The notes: generated by a model from the sequence alone, not told the origin. A stretch of 64,000 nucleotides of DNA from DASSUW01 sp963849695 (GCA_963849695.1 CAWKIT010000016.1:310001-374000), one strand, 5' to 3'. Shown: positions 8,430 to 16,255, counted from the first letter of the stretch. Made by a program: numbers and translations.

Positions 8430-9116
8430 CTGACCATCGTTTACGGCCGCAACCCGGTTCGGGAGGCGTTGCGCGGGCGGCGGCGGGTTCATCGGATCTG
8501 GGCTGCGGACGAGGGCTGGTCGGGGGCGCCGGTGCTGCGTGCTTCGAACGAGGAGATCGAGGCGCGGTGCGGTTCCGATGCCCACCAAGGCGTCTGTGCC
8601 GAGGTCGACCCGTACCCGTATGCCGACGCGGCCGACTTCCTCGCGGCCCCCGCGCCTCTGATCGTCGCGCTCGACGAGGTCACCGACCCCCAGAACCTCG
8701 GCGCGGTCGCGCGCACGGCCGAGGCGGTCGGCGCGACCGGCGTCGTGATCCCCGAGCGGCGGTCGGCGGAGGTCACGGCCGCGGTGTGCAAGGCGTCGGC
8801 CGGTGCGGTCGAGCACCTGGCGGTCGCGCGCGTGCGCAACCTCGCCGACTTCCTCGCCGACGCCAAGGCCGCCGGGACCTGGTGCTACGGCGCCGCGGCC
8901 GGAGCGCGCACTCCGTACAGCGCGCCGGACTACTCGGGTGGCGTCGTGCTCGTCCTCGGCGCCGAGGGGAAGGGCCTGCGGCCGCGCGTCGCCGCCGCAT
9001 GCGACGACCTCGTCTCACTCCCGCTCCGCGGCCGCGTCGATTCGCTCAATGTGAGTGCGACTGCCGCCGTCCTGCTGTACAGAATCTTGCAGGATCGGCT
9101 TGACACGTCCACATAA
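8430..9116 (+). CDS. rlmB: 23S rRNA (guanosine-2'-O)-methyltransferase, RlmB/TrmH family
   Basis: SPOUT methyltransferase. The substrate-binding N-domain normally begins with a YGRNPVREAL motif; here it is encoded at 8442-8471. The first ATG/GTG/TTG in this frame is TTG 8469, which would remove that motif. CTG 8430 (reading MTIVYGRNPVREA) is therefore the likely start, giving 228 residues. The SPOUT knot motifs EVTDPQNLGAVARTAEA, VLGAEGKGL and the C-terminal VDSLNVSATAAVLLY are intact. It sits between cysS and sigH as in Bacillus. Confidence 0.92.
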   Translation: MTIVYGRNPVREALRGRRRVHRIWAADEGWSGAPVLRASNEEIEARCGSDAHQGVCAEVDPYPYADAADFLAAPAPLIVALDEVTDPQNLGAVARTAEAVGATGVVIPERRSAEVTAAVCKASAGAVEHLAVARVRNLADFLADAKAAGTWCYGAAAGARTPYSAPDYSGGVVLVLGAEGKGLRPRVAAACDDLVSLPLRGRVDSLNVSATAAVLLYRILQDRLDTST

Positions 9117-9248
9117 CCGTGCAACTCTCCGGCCCATAACGTTGAGCTTGAGGGTTATTGATGGGTCCTCTGCTCATCGAAAGGGGCGCCGGGGGAGGTG
9201 CGCGCCACGACGAATGGACCCGACGAGGGCCCAGGGAGGGACGTGCTC

Positions 9249-9899
9249 GTGGCCAGATTGTCTCCAAGTCGTGCTCAGGCTCAAGTACATCTTGAGGATG
9301 GGTACCTGATCGCGCTTGCCAAGCAAGGGAGCGCGGATGCATATGACCGTCTGGTCCGGCGTTATTACTCGTTCGTACGCCTGAAGGCGTCGTCGTACTT
9401 CCTGGTCGGCGGGGACTCGGAGGACCTGATCCAGGAGGGCTTGGTCGGGCTCTACAAGGCGATCCGCGACTTCCGCAGCGACCGCGAGTCGTCGTTCCGC
9501 AACTTCGCCGAGCTCTGCATCACGCGCCAGATCATCACCGCGGTCAAGACGGCGACGCGGAACAAGCACACGCCGCTCAACGGCTACGTGTCGTTCTCCG
9601 CCGCGCCGGCCGGCGCCTCGGAGTCGGAGCCGACGCTCGACGAGGTCCTGCCCGGCTCGACCATCCACGATCCCGTCAACCAGGTCATCTCCTCGGAGGA
9701 GCTGCGGTCATTGGTGGCGTGCCTGTCCACCGTGCTGTCCGAGCTCGAGTCGCGAGTGCTCTCGCTCTACCTCGACGGTCATTCGTACACCTCCATCGGC
9801 GAGCGGATCGATTGCGACTGCAAAACCGTCGACAACGCGCTCCAGCGCGTCAAGCGCAAGGTGGGCGCCCACCTGATGGCACGCAACGTCGTGCTGTAA
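9249..9899 (+). CDS. sigH: RNA polymerase sigma factor SigH (Spo0H-like)
   Basis: Sigma-70 family protein of 216 residues with region 2 (DLIQEGLVGLYKAIRDF, FAELCITRQIITAVKTATR) and region 4 (LYLDGHSYTSIGERI, TVDNALQRVKRKVG). These blocks closely match the Spo0H/SigH group of Firmicutes. GTG 9249 is chosen because AGGGAGGG (9233-9240) lies 8 nt upstream and the length matches Bacillus SigH; a GTG at 9198 is an alternative. TTGACA at 9100-9105, inside the end of rlmB, could be a -35 box, but the -10 is weak. In Bacillus SigH drives early stationary-phase genes; its regulon here is unknown. Confidence 0.9.
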   Translation: MARLSPSRAQAQVHLEDGYLIALAKQGSADAYDRLVRRYYSFVRLKASSYFLVGGDSEDLIQEGLVGLYKAIRDFRSDRESSFRNFAELCITRQIITAVKTATRNKHTPLNGYVSFSAAPAGASESEPTLDEVLPGSTIHDPVNQVISSEELRSLVACLSTVLSELESRVLSLYLDGHSYTSIGERIDCDCKTVDNALQRVKRKVGAHLMARNVVL

Positions 9900-9906
9900 T
9901 GGCCGC

Positions 9907-10266
9907 GTGCCGACCTGGTTGATCATCGTCATCGTCGTCCTGATCGTGCTCGCGATCGGCGGGTACTTCGCCCGCAAACGCCAGCTCGAGCGCTCACGGC
10001 CGGCGTTCGAGCGCTCGCTCGAGCAGGTCAACCGCGACCTGGCCGCGGCCGCCGCGCAGGATCGCGGCTGGGACCGCGCCACGCTCGAGGAGGCCGCGCG
10101 GCGGATCTACACCGAGCACCGCGGCGGCGAGCCGCCCGAGCTCGTCCTCATCGAAGTGCTCGACCGCCCCGGCACCGACGAGGACCAGGCGGTCTTCCGG
10201 TGCGGCGACGCCCACCTCACGCTCGGCCGCCGCGACGGCGAGTGGGTGTCCGAGTCGCTGACGTAG
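9907..10266 (+). CDS. Small membrane-anchored hypothetical protein
   Basis: 119 residues from GTG 9907, 8 nt after sigH. One N-terminal transmembrane helix (TWLIIVIVVLIVLAIGGYF) is followed by RKRQ, so the remainder probably faces the cytoplasm. The soluble part has a charged helix and a short C-terminal beta-rich piece ending GRRDGEWVSESLT. No family was recognised. Proximity to sigH suggests co-transcription, not necessarily a functional link. Confidence 0.65.
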   Translation: MPTWLIIVIVVLIVLAIGGYFARKRQLERSRPAFERSLEQVNRDLAAAAAQDRGWDRATLEEAARRIYTEHRGGEPPELVLIEVLDRPGTDEDQAVFRCGDAHLTLGRRDGEWVSESLT

Positions 10267-10631
10267 ATCGCCCGCGCGCCGAGCGCCTCGCGCACATCCT
10301 CGCCCGCGACGGCTCCGAGTGCGTGTGGTGCCGCCGGCCGCTGGCAATTGGCGACCGCAACCTCTCGCTCGACCACCTGATCCCCCGGCTCAAGGGCGGC
10401 CCGGCGTGGCTGGAGAACGAGCTCGCCGCGTGCCGGCCGTGCAACCGCGCCCGGGGCCACACGGCGCCGGCCGCTTGGCTCGAGGCTTGTGAGGCGCGCG
10501 GGCTGGCGCCGAACCGCGAGGCCGTGGCGCGGGCGCTGGTGGCGCTGCGGGACGCGATCGCGGTGCGCGGCGGGCAGCGGCGGGCGCGGCCGTACCTGGA
10601 GGGTCAGTTGCGCCGCCTGGGGCTCGATTGA
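10242..10631 (+). CDS. HNH endonuclease domain protein
   Basis: 129 residues from GTG 10242, overlapping the previous gene by 25 nt. The HNH core is clear: CVWC zinc pair, LDHLIPRLKGG with the catalytic His, then NELAACRPCNRARG with the second zinc pair and the Asn. It resembles stand-alone HNH nucleases of actinobacteria. No partner methylase or phage gene is next to it. Its stop codon TGA is the first three bases of hairpin element B. Confidence 0.82.
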   Translation: MGVRVADVDRPRAERLAHILARDGSECVWCRRPLAIGDRNLSLDHLIPRLKGGPAWLENELAACRPCNRARGHTAPAAWLEACEARGLAPNREAVARALVALRDAIAVRGGQRRARPYLEGQLRRLGLD

Positions 10632-10799
10632 ACGTCAACTGCGGCAGGTAGGGAGGATGGGGAGCCGGCCGCGCGCCAACTCGGCGGTTCGGGCGACGCT
10701 GTCCTGGCTTGCTGTCGCATCATCGAAACAGCCAGGCAGGACCGGAATCGCCCGAAATCGCGGCGCTGTCCTGCGACCACAGGCGCAGTTGACGATCTC
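10629..10799. repeat. Intergenic hairpin element, copy B
   Basis: The left arm (10629-10667) carries GAACGTCAACTGCGGC and then GGTAGGGAGGATGGGGAGCC. The right arm (10779-10799) carries its complement around GCGCAGTTGAC. The interior folds as TTCGGGCGA (10688-10696) with TCGCCCGAA (10748-10756), enclosing GTCCTGGCTTGCTGT and ACAGCCAGGCAGGAC, which pair at 13 of 15 positions. The element begins at the HNH stop codon and lies between convergent genes. Confidence 0.75.
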
Positions 10800-10801
10800 T
10801 C

Positions 10802-10920
10802 GGAAACGGCCGACGAGGTCTAGCGCAGGCTTTCGGCCGCGGCCAACGAGGTCGCGCGGGGCGCTCGGCCGCGGCCGACGAGGTCAGGCGGGGCCTCGCC
10901 GCGGCCGACGAGGTCAGGCG
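10802..10920. repeat. Degenerate 30-33 bp tandem repeat at the 3' end of the VOC gene
   Basis: Four copies of a GCGGCCGACGAGGTC-centred unit occur at 10812, 10845, 10877 and 10907 (spacing 33, 32 and 30 nt). The last copy contains the stop codon of the minus-strand VOC gene, and the copies nearest the gene are the best conserved. This looks like repeated duplication of the 3' end of that gene. There are no unique spacers, so it is not a CRISPR array. Confidence 0.7.
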
Positions 10921-11669
10921 GGGCCGGGCCGCACCACGACCCGGTTGCCCGACGGATCCTCGAGCCGGCCCTTCTGGCCGTCCGGCAGAAGCAGCTCGTA
11001 GTCCTCGAGCCCGCGCGAGCCGGGCGGCGGCGGGGGTGCCCCGACTCCCTGCCAGGTGTTGAGCCCGACGTGATGGTGGTAGCCGTTGCGCGACAGGAAC
11101 AGGGCGCCGGGGTAGCTGCGGACCGTCACGTCGAGCTCCAGGCGGCCGGCGTAGAACTCCTCGGCCGGTCCGAGGTCTCCCACGTGCAGGTGGACGTGGC
11201 CGATGACGGTTCCCTCCGGCATCCCCGGATCGTCTCCGCCCGGAAGCTCCGCCATGACGGCATCCAGATCGAGCGCCACGGTGCCCATCCGCAGCTCGCC
11301 GGAAGGCTCGTACTCCCACTCGGACCGCGGCCGGTCGCGGTAGATCTCGATGCCGTTGCCCTCCGGGTCGCGCAGGTAGAGCGCCTCGCTCACGAAGTGG
11401 TCGGAGGCGCCCGTGAACCGCGCGCCGGCGCCCACCACCCGCTGGACGGCGCGGGCCAGAGAGGGACGGTCGGGGACGAGGATCGCGAAGTGGAAGAGGC
11501 CGGTCGAGCCCGGCGGCGCCGGGGGCGCGTCCGGGTCGGCGATCAGCTCGACCAGAGGCGTGTCGACGCCCATCACCCCGTCGCCCAGCGCCCGCAGCCC
11601 GATCGCACGCGAGTAGTACTCACGCAGGCGGTCCGCGTCGCCGACCCGGAGCCGGACGCGGCCGATCAT
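10914..11669 (-). CDS. Two-domain VOC (glyoxalase/ring-cleavage dioxygenase-like) protein
   Basis: 251 residues with two vicinal-oxygen-chelate modules. The first starts at IGRVRLRVGDADRLREYY and ends near DPEGNGIEIY. The second starts at IGHVHLHVGDLGPAEEFY and ends near DPSGNRVVV. The arrangement resembles the CatE/catechol-2,3-dioxygenase-like family. Metal ligands H in HFAIL and E in GIEIY are visible in the first half, and HVHLHV and HHHVG in the second. It is downstream of the LOG gene with a 4-nt ATGA overlap. The substrate cannot be read. Confidence 0.85.
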   Translation of the reverse strand: MIGRVRLRVGDADRLREYYSRAIGLRALGDGVMGVDTPLVELIADPDAPPAPPGSTGLFHFAILVPDRPSLARAVQRVVGAGARFTGASDHFVSEALYLRDPEGNGIEIYRDRPRSEWEYEPSGELRMGTVALDLDAVMAELPGGDDPGMPEGTVIGHVHLHVGDLGPAEEFYAGRLELDVTVRSYPGALFLSRNGYHHHVGLNTWQGVGAPPPPPGSRGLEDYELLLPDGQKGRLEDPSGNRVVVRPGPA

Positions 11670-12385
11670 GCCGCTCTCGGCCGCCGGTGCTTGACGTCCT
11701 CGAGGATCCGCAGCACCTCGCCGGGCTCGTCGCAGACGTGCAGCGACGAGACGTCGGAGGGCGAGATGTTGCCCTCGGCCAGCACCGGGTCGCGCAGCCA
11801 GTCGAGAAGCCCGCCCCAGAAGCCTCGGTCGATGAGCACGATCGGGAAGTAGCGGATCTTCTCGGTCTGCCGCAGCGTGGCCGCCTCGAACGTCTCGTCG
11901 AGCGTCCCGAACCCGCCCGGGAACACCACGAACCCGCTCGCATAGCGGACGAACATCACCTTGCGCGCGAAGAAGTAGTGGAAGTCGAGCTCGACGTCGA
12001 CGTAGGGATTGAGCCCCAGCTCGTTCGGCAGGTCGATCCCGAGCCCGACCGACGGCACGCCGGCCTCGGTCGCGCCCCGGTTCGCGGCCTCCATGATCCC
12101 CGGCCCGCCGCCGGTGATGATCGCGTAGCCGGCGTGGCCCAGCGTGCGCGCCATCTCGCGCGCCCCCTGGTAGCGCGGGTGGTCGCGGGGCGTGCGCGCC
12201 GACCCGAAGAACGACACCGCCTTGCCGATGTGGTTGAGCGTCTTGAACCCCGCCCGCAGCTCGTCCTGGATGCGCAGGATCCGCTGGGCATCCGTGAGCT
12301 CGGAGAGGATCGCGGTGGTCTCGGCCTCGAGCAGCTCCTCGTCCGGCGTCGTCGGATGCCGGGGCGGGTGTAACTCGTCGGCCAT
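11666..12385 (-). CDS. LOG-family (TIGR00730) Rossmann-fold protein
   Basis: 239 residues with the LOG signatures GGGPGIMEAANRGA and PGGFGTLDETFEA. LOG proteins are nucleoside-5'-monophosphate phosphoribohydrolases, known for cytokinin riboside monophosphate. ATG 12385 is chosen because TACGCT (12397-12392, minus strand) lies 6 nt upstream, giving a leaderless message; in-frame starts also exist at 12409 and 12424. It forms an operon with the VOC gene. Confidence 0.88.
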   Translation of the reverse strand: MADELHPPRHPTTPDEELLEAETTAILSELTDAQRILRIQDELRAGFKTLNHIGKAVSFFGSARTPRDHPRYQGAREMARTLGHAGYAIITGGGPGIMEAANRGATEAGVPSVGLGIDLPNELGLNPYVDVELDFHYFFARKVMFVRYASGFVVFPGGFGTLDETFEAATLRQTEKIRYFPIVLIDRGFWGGLLDWLRDPVLAEGNISPSDVSSLHVCDEPGEVLRILEDVKHRRPRAA

Positions 12386-12390
12386 CCCAC

Positions 12391-12397
12391 TAGCGTA
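12391..12397. promoter_or_regulatory. Overlapping divergent -10 boxes (LOG / tetR)
   Basis: On the plus strand TAGCGT (12391-12396) precedes ATG 12408. On the minus strand TACGCT (12397-12392) precedes ATG 12385 by 6 nt. The two hexamers share five base pairs, so the divergent genes probably compete for polymerase or share one regulator. Confidence 0.5.
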
Positions 12398-12407
12398 GTC
12401 CTGGCTC

Positions 12408-13008
12408 ATGGGCAGGCCCGGCATATACCCGCCTGGAAGCGGACGCGCGCCGGCGGCAGCTGCTGGAGCTCGGTGCCACCCTGTTCGCCCGCCACGGCTA
12501 CGAGCGACTCAGCATGGCCCGGATCGCGCGCGAGGCGGGCATCAGCAAAGCGCTGCTCTTCCACTACTTCCCCTCCAAGCAGGCCTACTTCGCGGCGACG
12601 CTCGAGCAGGCGGCGGCGGAGCTGGCCGAGACGACCGAGCCCGACCCGGACAAGCCGCCGCTGGAGCAGCTCGCTTCGAGCCTCGACGCCTACCTGCGCT
12701 GGGTCGAGCGCCACGCCGCCGCCTACGAGAAGCTGATCCGCAGCGTCGGCGCCGTGCCCGAGGTGCGCGAGCTGGTCGAGCGGGTGCGCGACGAGACCGC
12801 GGAGCGGATCCTGGCCGGCATCACGCCGGGCGGCCGGCCCGAGCCCGCGCTCAGGGCTGCCGTGCGCGGCTGGCTGTGGTTCATGGACGGCGCGGTGCTC
12901 GACTGGCTCGAGCACCGCGACATCGATCGCGACCGCCTGCACGACCTCCTGCTCGGCACGCTGATGGGCGCGGCTGCCGCGGCGGGCGAGCCGCTCACCG
13001 CGCGCTGA
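12408..13008 (+). CDS. TetR-family regulator with apparent frameshift near the N-terminus
   Basis: From 12421 one frame encodes a full TetR protein: LLELGATLFARHGYERLSM, then the helix-turn-helix IAREAGISKALLFHYFPSK, then a ligand domain ending at 13008. That frame has no ATG/GTG/TTG before 12514, which would remove helix 1. ATG 12408 reads MGRP in another frame, and skipping one base at about 12420 joins it to AYTRLEADARRRQ, a normal TetR beginning. The alternatives are a CTG start at 12433 or a sequencing error. The divergent LOG gene is a possible target. Confidence 0.75.
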
Positions 13009-14623
13009 CGCGCAGCGCCACGATCGCGCGGTCGTCGCGCGTGCGCTCGGGAACCCCGACGGTCGCCGGCGCCGGCGGCTCGAACGCCGCCACCGCCTCG
13101 TCGACCGCCGCCGCCACCGACTCGGCGGAGCCGCCCGCTGCCGCGTCCACGGCCTCGTGCAGCCGGGCGTCCCCGAACCGCCCGCCGGCCGCGTCGCGCG
13201 CATCGACGACGCCGTCGGTGTAGAGCACCAGCGTGTCGCCGGCCGCCAGCGCCAGCTCGACCGGCTCGAGCACCGGCTCGACCTCGACCCCTATCAGCGT
13301 GCCGCGCACGACGACCTCCTCGGCCCGCCCGCCCGCGCGCACGAGCAGCGGATACGGATGCCCTCCGAAGGCCAGGCGCGCCGCATAGCCGCCGGGAGCG
13401 CGGTCGAGCCGCACGAGGCCGACGGTGCAGAACGCCGTCTCCGACGACTGGCTGCGCATCGCCTCGTTGAGGAACCGCAACATGTCCTCCGGCCGCTCGT
13501 CGCGCTGCGCGATCGCGCGCAGCGTGTGGCGCGCGAGCCCGGTCAGGACCGCCGCCGCCGTGCCCTTGCCGGCCACGTCGCCGACCGCCAGCAGCCAGCG
13601 GTCCGGCGACATCGCGAAGCAGTCGTAGAAGTCGCCGCCGACCTCTCCGCCGTCGGCGATCGAGTGGTACCGGACCGCGACCTCGAGGCCGGGGATCTCC
13701 GCCAGCCGGTCCGGCAGCAGCCCCTCCTGCAGCGTGCGCGCCACGTACGCGCGCTCCTCGTACAGCCGCGCGCGCTCGAGCGCGTTGGCCGCCTGGACGG
13801 CGAGCGCGGCGAGGAAGGCGCGGTCGCCGGCCATGAAGCGGCGGGCCGTGCGGTTGCAGAGGACGAGCGCGGCGAACACGCGCCCCCCGAACGCGATCGG
13901 GACCACGACCATCGCCTCGAACGCCCCGGTGATCATTGCTCGCACCTGGGGATAGCGCTCCCAGTCGTCGAGCGTCTCCAGGTACACCGCCTCGCCGGTC
14001 CGCAGCGCGTCGCACACGGGAGCGTCGATGTGGAGCGGGAACCGGCGCCACGCGGCCATCGCGGTGTCCTCGAAGCCGCGGTCGTAGCGCATCTCGACCA
14101 GGTCGCCGGCGAGGAAGGCGAGCGCGCCGGCCGCCGCGTAGAAGCCCTCGACAGCCTGGCCGACCACGACCTCGCCGACCTCGTCGGCCGAGCTCGCCGC
14201 CGACAGCGCCGCCGTCGCGCGCTGCAGCCGCGCCGACCGGTCCGCCGCCAGCTCGGCCTCCCGGCGCGCCTCGCGCTCGCGCGCGAGGAGCTGCTCGCGC
14301 TCGCGGTCGGCGGCGTAGCGGTCCGCGAGGTCGATCACCACGGCGACCACGCGCAGCGGGTCGCGGTCGAGCGTGACGCCGCTCAGCAGCACCGGCGCCC
14401 GCGTGCCGTCGGGCCGGACGTACTCCTTCTCGTACGGCGCCACCCAGCCCTCGGCGTCGAGCTTGCGGGTGACCTGGTCGTCCTGCGCCGCCCACTCGGG
14501 CGCCGTGATCGCGCGCCAGCTGATCTCGCCGCGCTCGAGCTCCTCGCGCGTGCGGCCGACGATGTTCAGCCAGGCGTCGTTGGACTCGAGCACCCGCTCG
14601 TCGTCCGAGACGGTGACGCCCAC
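12995..14623 (-). CDS. PAS-GAF-SpoIIE (PP2C-type) serine phosphatase
   Basis: 542 residues: an N-terminal PAS domain (ESNDAWLNIVGRTREELERG ... KEYVRPDGTRAPV), a coiled-coil rich in Arg/Glu, a GAF domain (about 150-300) and a C-terminal SpoIIE/RsbU phosphatase (VGGDFYDCF, LAVGDVAGKGTAAAVL, LVLYTDGVVDARD). Such proteins dephosphorylate anti-sigma-factor antagonists in stress partner switching. PAS-like coding (ADDERRYRRLVDANV) continues about 15 codons upstream of the first canonical start, into the 3' end of upp, so the true start may be non-canonical. It overlaps tetR convergently by 14 nt. Confidence 0.88.
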   Translation of the reverse strand: MGVTVSDDERVLESNDAWLNIVGRTREELERGEISWRAITAPEWAAQDDQVTRKLDAEGWVAPYEKEYVRPDGTRAPVLLSGVTLDRDPLRVVAVVIDLADRYAADREREQLLAREREARREAELAADRSARLQRATAALSAASSADEVGEVVVGQAVEGFYAAAGALAFLAGDLVEMRYDRGFEDTAMAAWRRFPLHIDAPVCDALRTGEAVYLETLDDWERYPQVRAMITGAFEAMVVVPIAFGGRVFAALVLCNRTARRFMAGDRAFLAALAVQAANALERARLYEERAYVARTLQEGLLPDRLAEIPGLEVAVRYHSIADGGEVGGDFYDCFAMSPDRWLLAVGDVAGKGTAAAVLTGLARHTLRAIAQRDERPEDMLRFLNEAMRSQSSETAFCTVGLVRLDRAPGGYAARLAFGGHPYPLLVRAGGRAEEVVVRGTLIGVEVEPVLEPVELALAAGDTLVLYTDGVVDARDAAGGRFGDARLHEAVDAAAGGSAESVAAAVDEAVAAFEPPAPATVGVPERTRDDRAIVALRVSAR

Positions 14624-14663
14624 GACGTTGGCGTCGACGAGCCGGCGGTACCGCCGCTCGTCG

Positions 14664-15293
14664 TCAGCGATCGGTTCCGAAGATGCGATCGCCGGCGTCT
14701 CCCAACCCCGGTCGGATGTAGCCGTTGCCGTCGAGCTGGCGGTCGAGCGCGGCGGTCAGGATCGGCACCTCGGGGTGCGCCTCCTGCAGGGCCTTCACGC
14801 CCTCGGGCGCGGCGACCAGGCACACGAACGTGATCCGCTGCGCGCCCGCGCGCTTCATCCGGGCGATCGCCTGCACCGAGCTGCCGCCGGTGGCCAGCAT
14901 CGGGTCGACCACGAACACCTCGGCCTGGGCGACGCCGGACGGGATGTTCTCGTAGTAGCCGACCGGCCGCAGCGCCTCCTCGTCGCGGTACATGCCGAGG
15001 TGGCCGACCCGCGCGTCCGGCACGAGCCGCAGGAAGCCGTCGACCAGGCCGAGCCCGGCGCGGAGGATCGCGACCAGCACGACCTCGTCGGCCAGGCGGG
15101 TGCCGCTGGCGCCCTCGAGCGGCGTCTGGACCTCGTAGTCCTCGTGCCGGAGGCCGCGCATGGCCTCGTAGGCGAGGATCATCGCCGCGTCGTCGAGCGT
15201 CTGCCGGAACACGCCGTGCGGCGTGCCGCGATCACGCAGGATCGACACCAGCCGCCGGAGCAGCACGTGGTCGACAACCGTGACCCCCTCCAT
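14664..15293 (-). CDS. upp: Uracil phosphoribosyltransferase
   Basis: Converts uracil and PRPP to UMP. The 209-residue protein begins MEGVTVVDHVLLRR. The PRPP loop VVDPMLATGGS and the uracil-binding C-terminus GYIRPGLGDAGDRIFGT are intact. TAGGTT (15307-15302, minus) lies 8 nt before the ATG, so the mRNA is probably leaderless. It is divergent from the nucleoside salvage operon and fits the same pathway. Confidence 0.95.
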   Translation of the reverse strand: MEGVTVVDHVLLRRLVSILRDRGTPHGVFRQTLDDAAMILAYEAMRGLRHEDYEVQTPLEGASGTRLADEVVLVAILRAGLGLVDGFLRLVPDARVGHLGMYRDEEALRPVGYYENIPSGVAQAEVFVVDPMLATGGSSVQAIARMKRAGAQRITFVCLVAAPEGVKALQEAHPEVPILTAALDRQLDGNGYIRPGLGDAGDRIFGTDR

Positions 15294-15301
15294 CGCTGCG
15301 G

Positions 15302-15345
15302 AACCTACACGGTGTGGTCCGAACGCGACGGGGTTCGAATAGGCT
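15302..15345. promoter_or_regulatory. Divergent promoters for upp and the nucleoside salvage operon
   Basis: A minus-strand -10 box TAGGTT (15307-15302) serves upp. A plus-strand -10 box TAGGCT (15340-15345) lies 7 nt before GTG 15353. Both positions imply leaderless transcripts. The -35 regions of the two would overlap in the 32-bp interval between the boxes, a natural place for shared regulation of salvage genes. Confidence 0.5.
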
Positions 15346-15352
15346 CGTGCGG

Positions 15353-16255
15353 GTGTCCGCTCCACGCCGCAACGTCGAGCTCAAGGCGCTCGACCCGGAC
15401 CCCGTGCGCTCGCTCGCCGCCTGCCGCGAGCTGGGGGCCGAGGACCGCGGCGTGCTGCGCCAGCGCGACACCTATTTCCGTACGCGAAGCGGGAGGCTGA
15501 AGCTGCGCGAGGAGGAGCCCGGCGGGGCGACCTTGATCCAGTACGACCGCCCCGATGAGGCGTCGGCCCGCGAGAGCCGCTACCGGCTCACGCGCGTCGA
15601 CGACCCCCGCGAGCTGCGCGCATCGCTGGATGCGGCGCTCGGCACGGTCGTCGTGGTCGAGAAGGAGCGCCGCCTCCTGCTGTGGGAAGGCGTCCGCATC
15701 CACCTCGACACCGTCGCCGGGCTCGGCGCGTTCGTCGAGCTCGAGGGCGTCGCGCCGCCCGACTCGGACCTGAGCGCCGAGCGCGAGAAGGTCGCCCGCC
15801 TCCAGCAGGCGCTCGGCATCACCGAGGTCCTCACCGATTCCTACGCGGACCGCCTGCTCGGCGCCGACGCGCTGGTGGCGGCCGCGCGCGAGGCGATGGG
15901 CCGCGCCCATGCGCCGTACTCGCGGTTCCACGTCGGCGCCGCGCTGCGCGCCGAGGACGGGTCGATCCACGCCGGCGCCAACGTCGAGAACTCGGCCTAC
16001 CCGCAGGGGCAGTGCGCGGAGGCGTCGGCGATCGGCGTGCTCGTCGCCGCCGGCCGCTCCCGCGTGCTCGAGGCGGCGGTGATCGCCGACTCGCCCGAGG
16101 TCTGCGTCCCCTGCGGCGGCTGCCGCCAGCGGCTGCGCGAGTTCATGCCGCTCGACGCGACGGTCCACCTCTGCTCGGCCGGCGGGGAGCGGCGCGCCGC
16201 CACGCTGGAGGAGCTCCTGCCGCTGTCGTTCGGGCCGGAGTTCCTGCCGGCATGA
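15353..16255 (+). CDS. CYTH-domain / cytidine deaminase fusion
   Basis: One uninterrupted 300-residue protein joins two enzymes. Residues 1-170 are a CYTH (class IV adenylate cyclase/triphosphatase) fold: RNVELKAL as a degenerate ExExK strand (first Glu is Asn), then RDTYFRTRSGRLKLREE, a basic strand, and the late helix REKVARLQQALGI. Residues 180-300 are a complete cytidine deaminase with zinc ligands C221 (CAE), C254 and C257 (PCGGC) and catalytic E223. The start GTG 15353 fits TAGGCT 7 nt upstream. It heads the salvage operon and overlaps the next gene by ATGA. Confidence 0.87.
   Translation: MSAPRRNVELKALDPDPVRSLAACRELGAEDRGVLRQRDTYFRTRSGRLKLREEEPGGATLIQYDRPDEASARESRYRLTRVDDPRELRASLDAALGTVVVVEKERRLLLWEGVRIHLDTVAGLGAFVELEGVAPPDSDLSAEREKVARLQQALGITEVLTDSYADRLLGADALVAAAREAMGRAHAPYSRFHVGAALRAEDGSIHAGANVENSAYPQGQCAEASAIGVLVAAGRSRVLEAAVIADSPEVCVPCGGCRQRLREFMPLDATVHLCSAGGERRAATLEELLPLSFGPEFLPA

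Noticed and set aside
8376..8816. Minus-strand frame opposite rlmB
   Set aside because: No recognisable domain, composition of a shadow frame, and fully covered by the rlmB SPOUT gene.
9100..9128. Strong promoter for sigH at TTGACA 9100
   Set aside because: The -35 hexamer is perfect but it lies in rlmB coding sequence and the spaced -10 (AACTCT) is poor; left as a comment under sigH.
10242..10799. HNH gene plus hairpin element B as a homing mobile unit
   Set aside because: The other three copies of the element have no HNH or other nuclease gene, so the association is probably chance.
10802..10920. Tandem repeats as a possible CRISPR array
   Set aside because: Units are contiguous with no unique spacers, they are degenerate and overlap the 3' end of a gene, and no cas gene is present.
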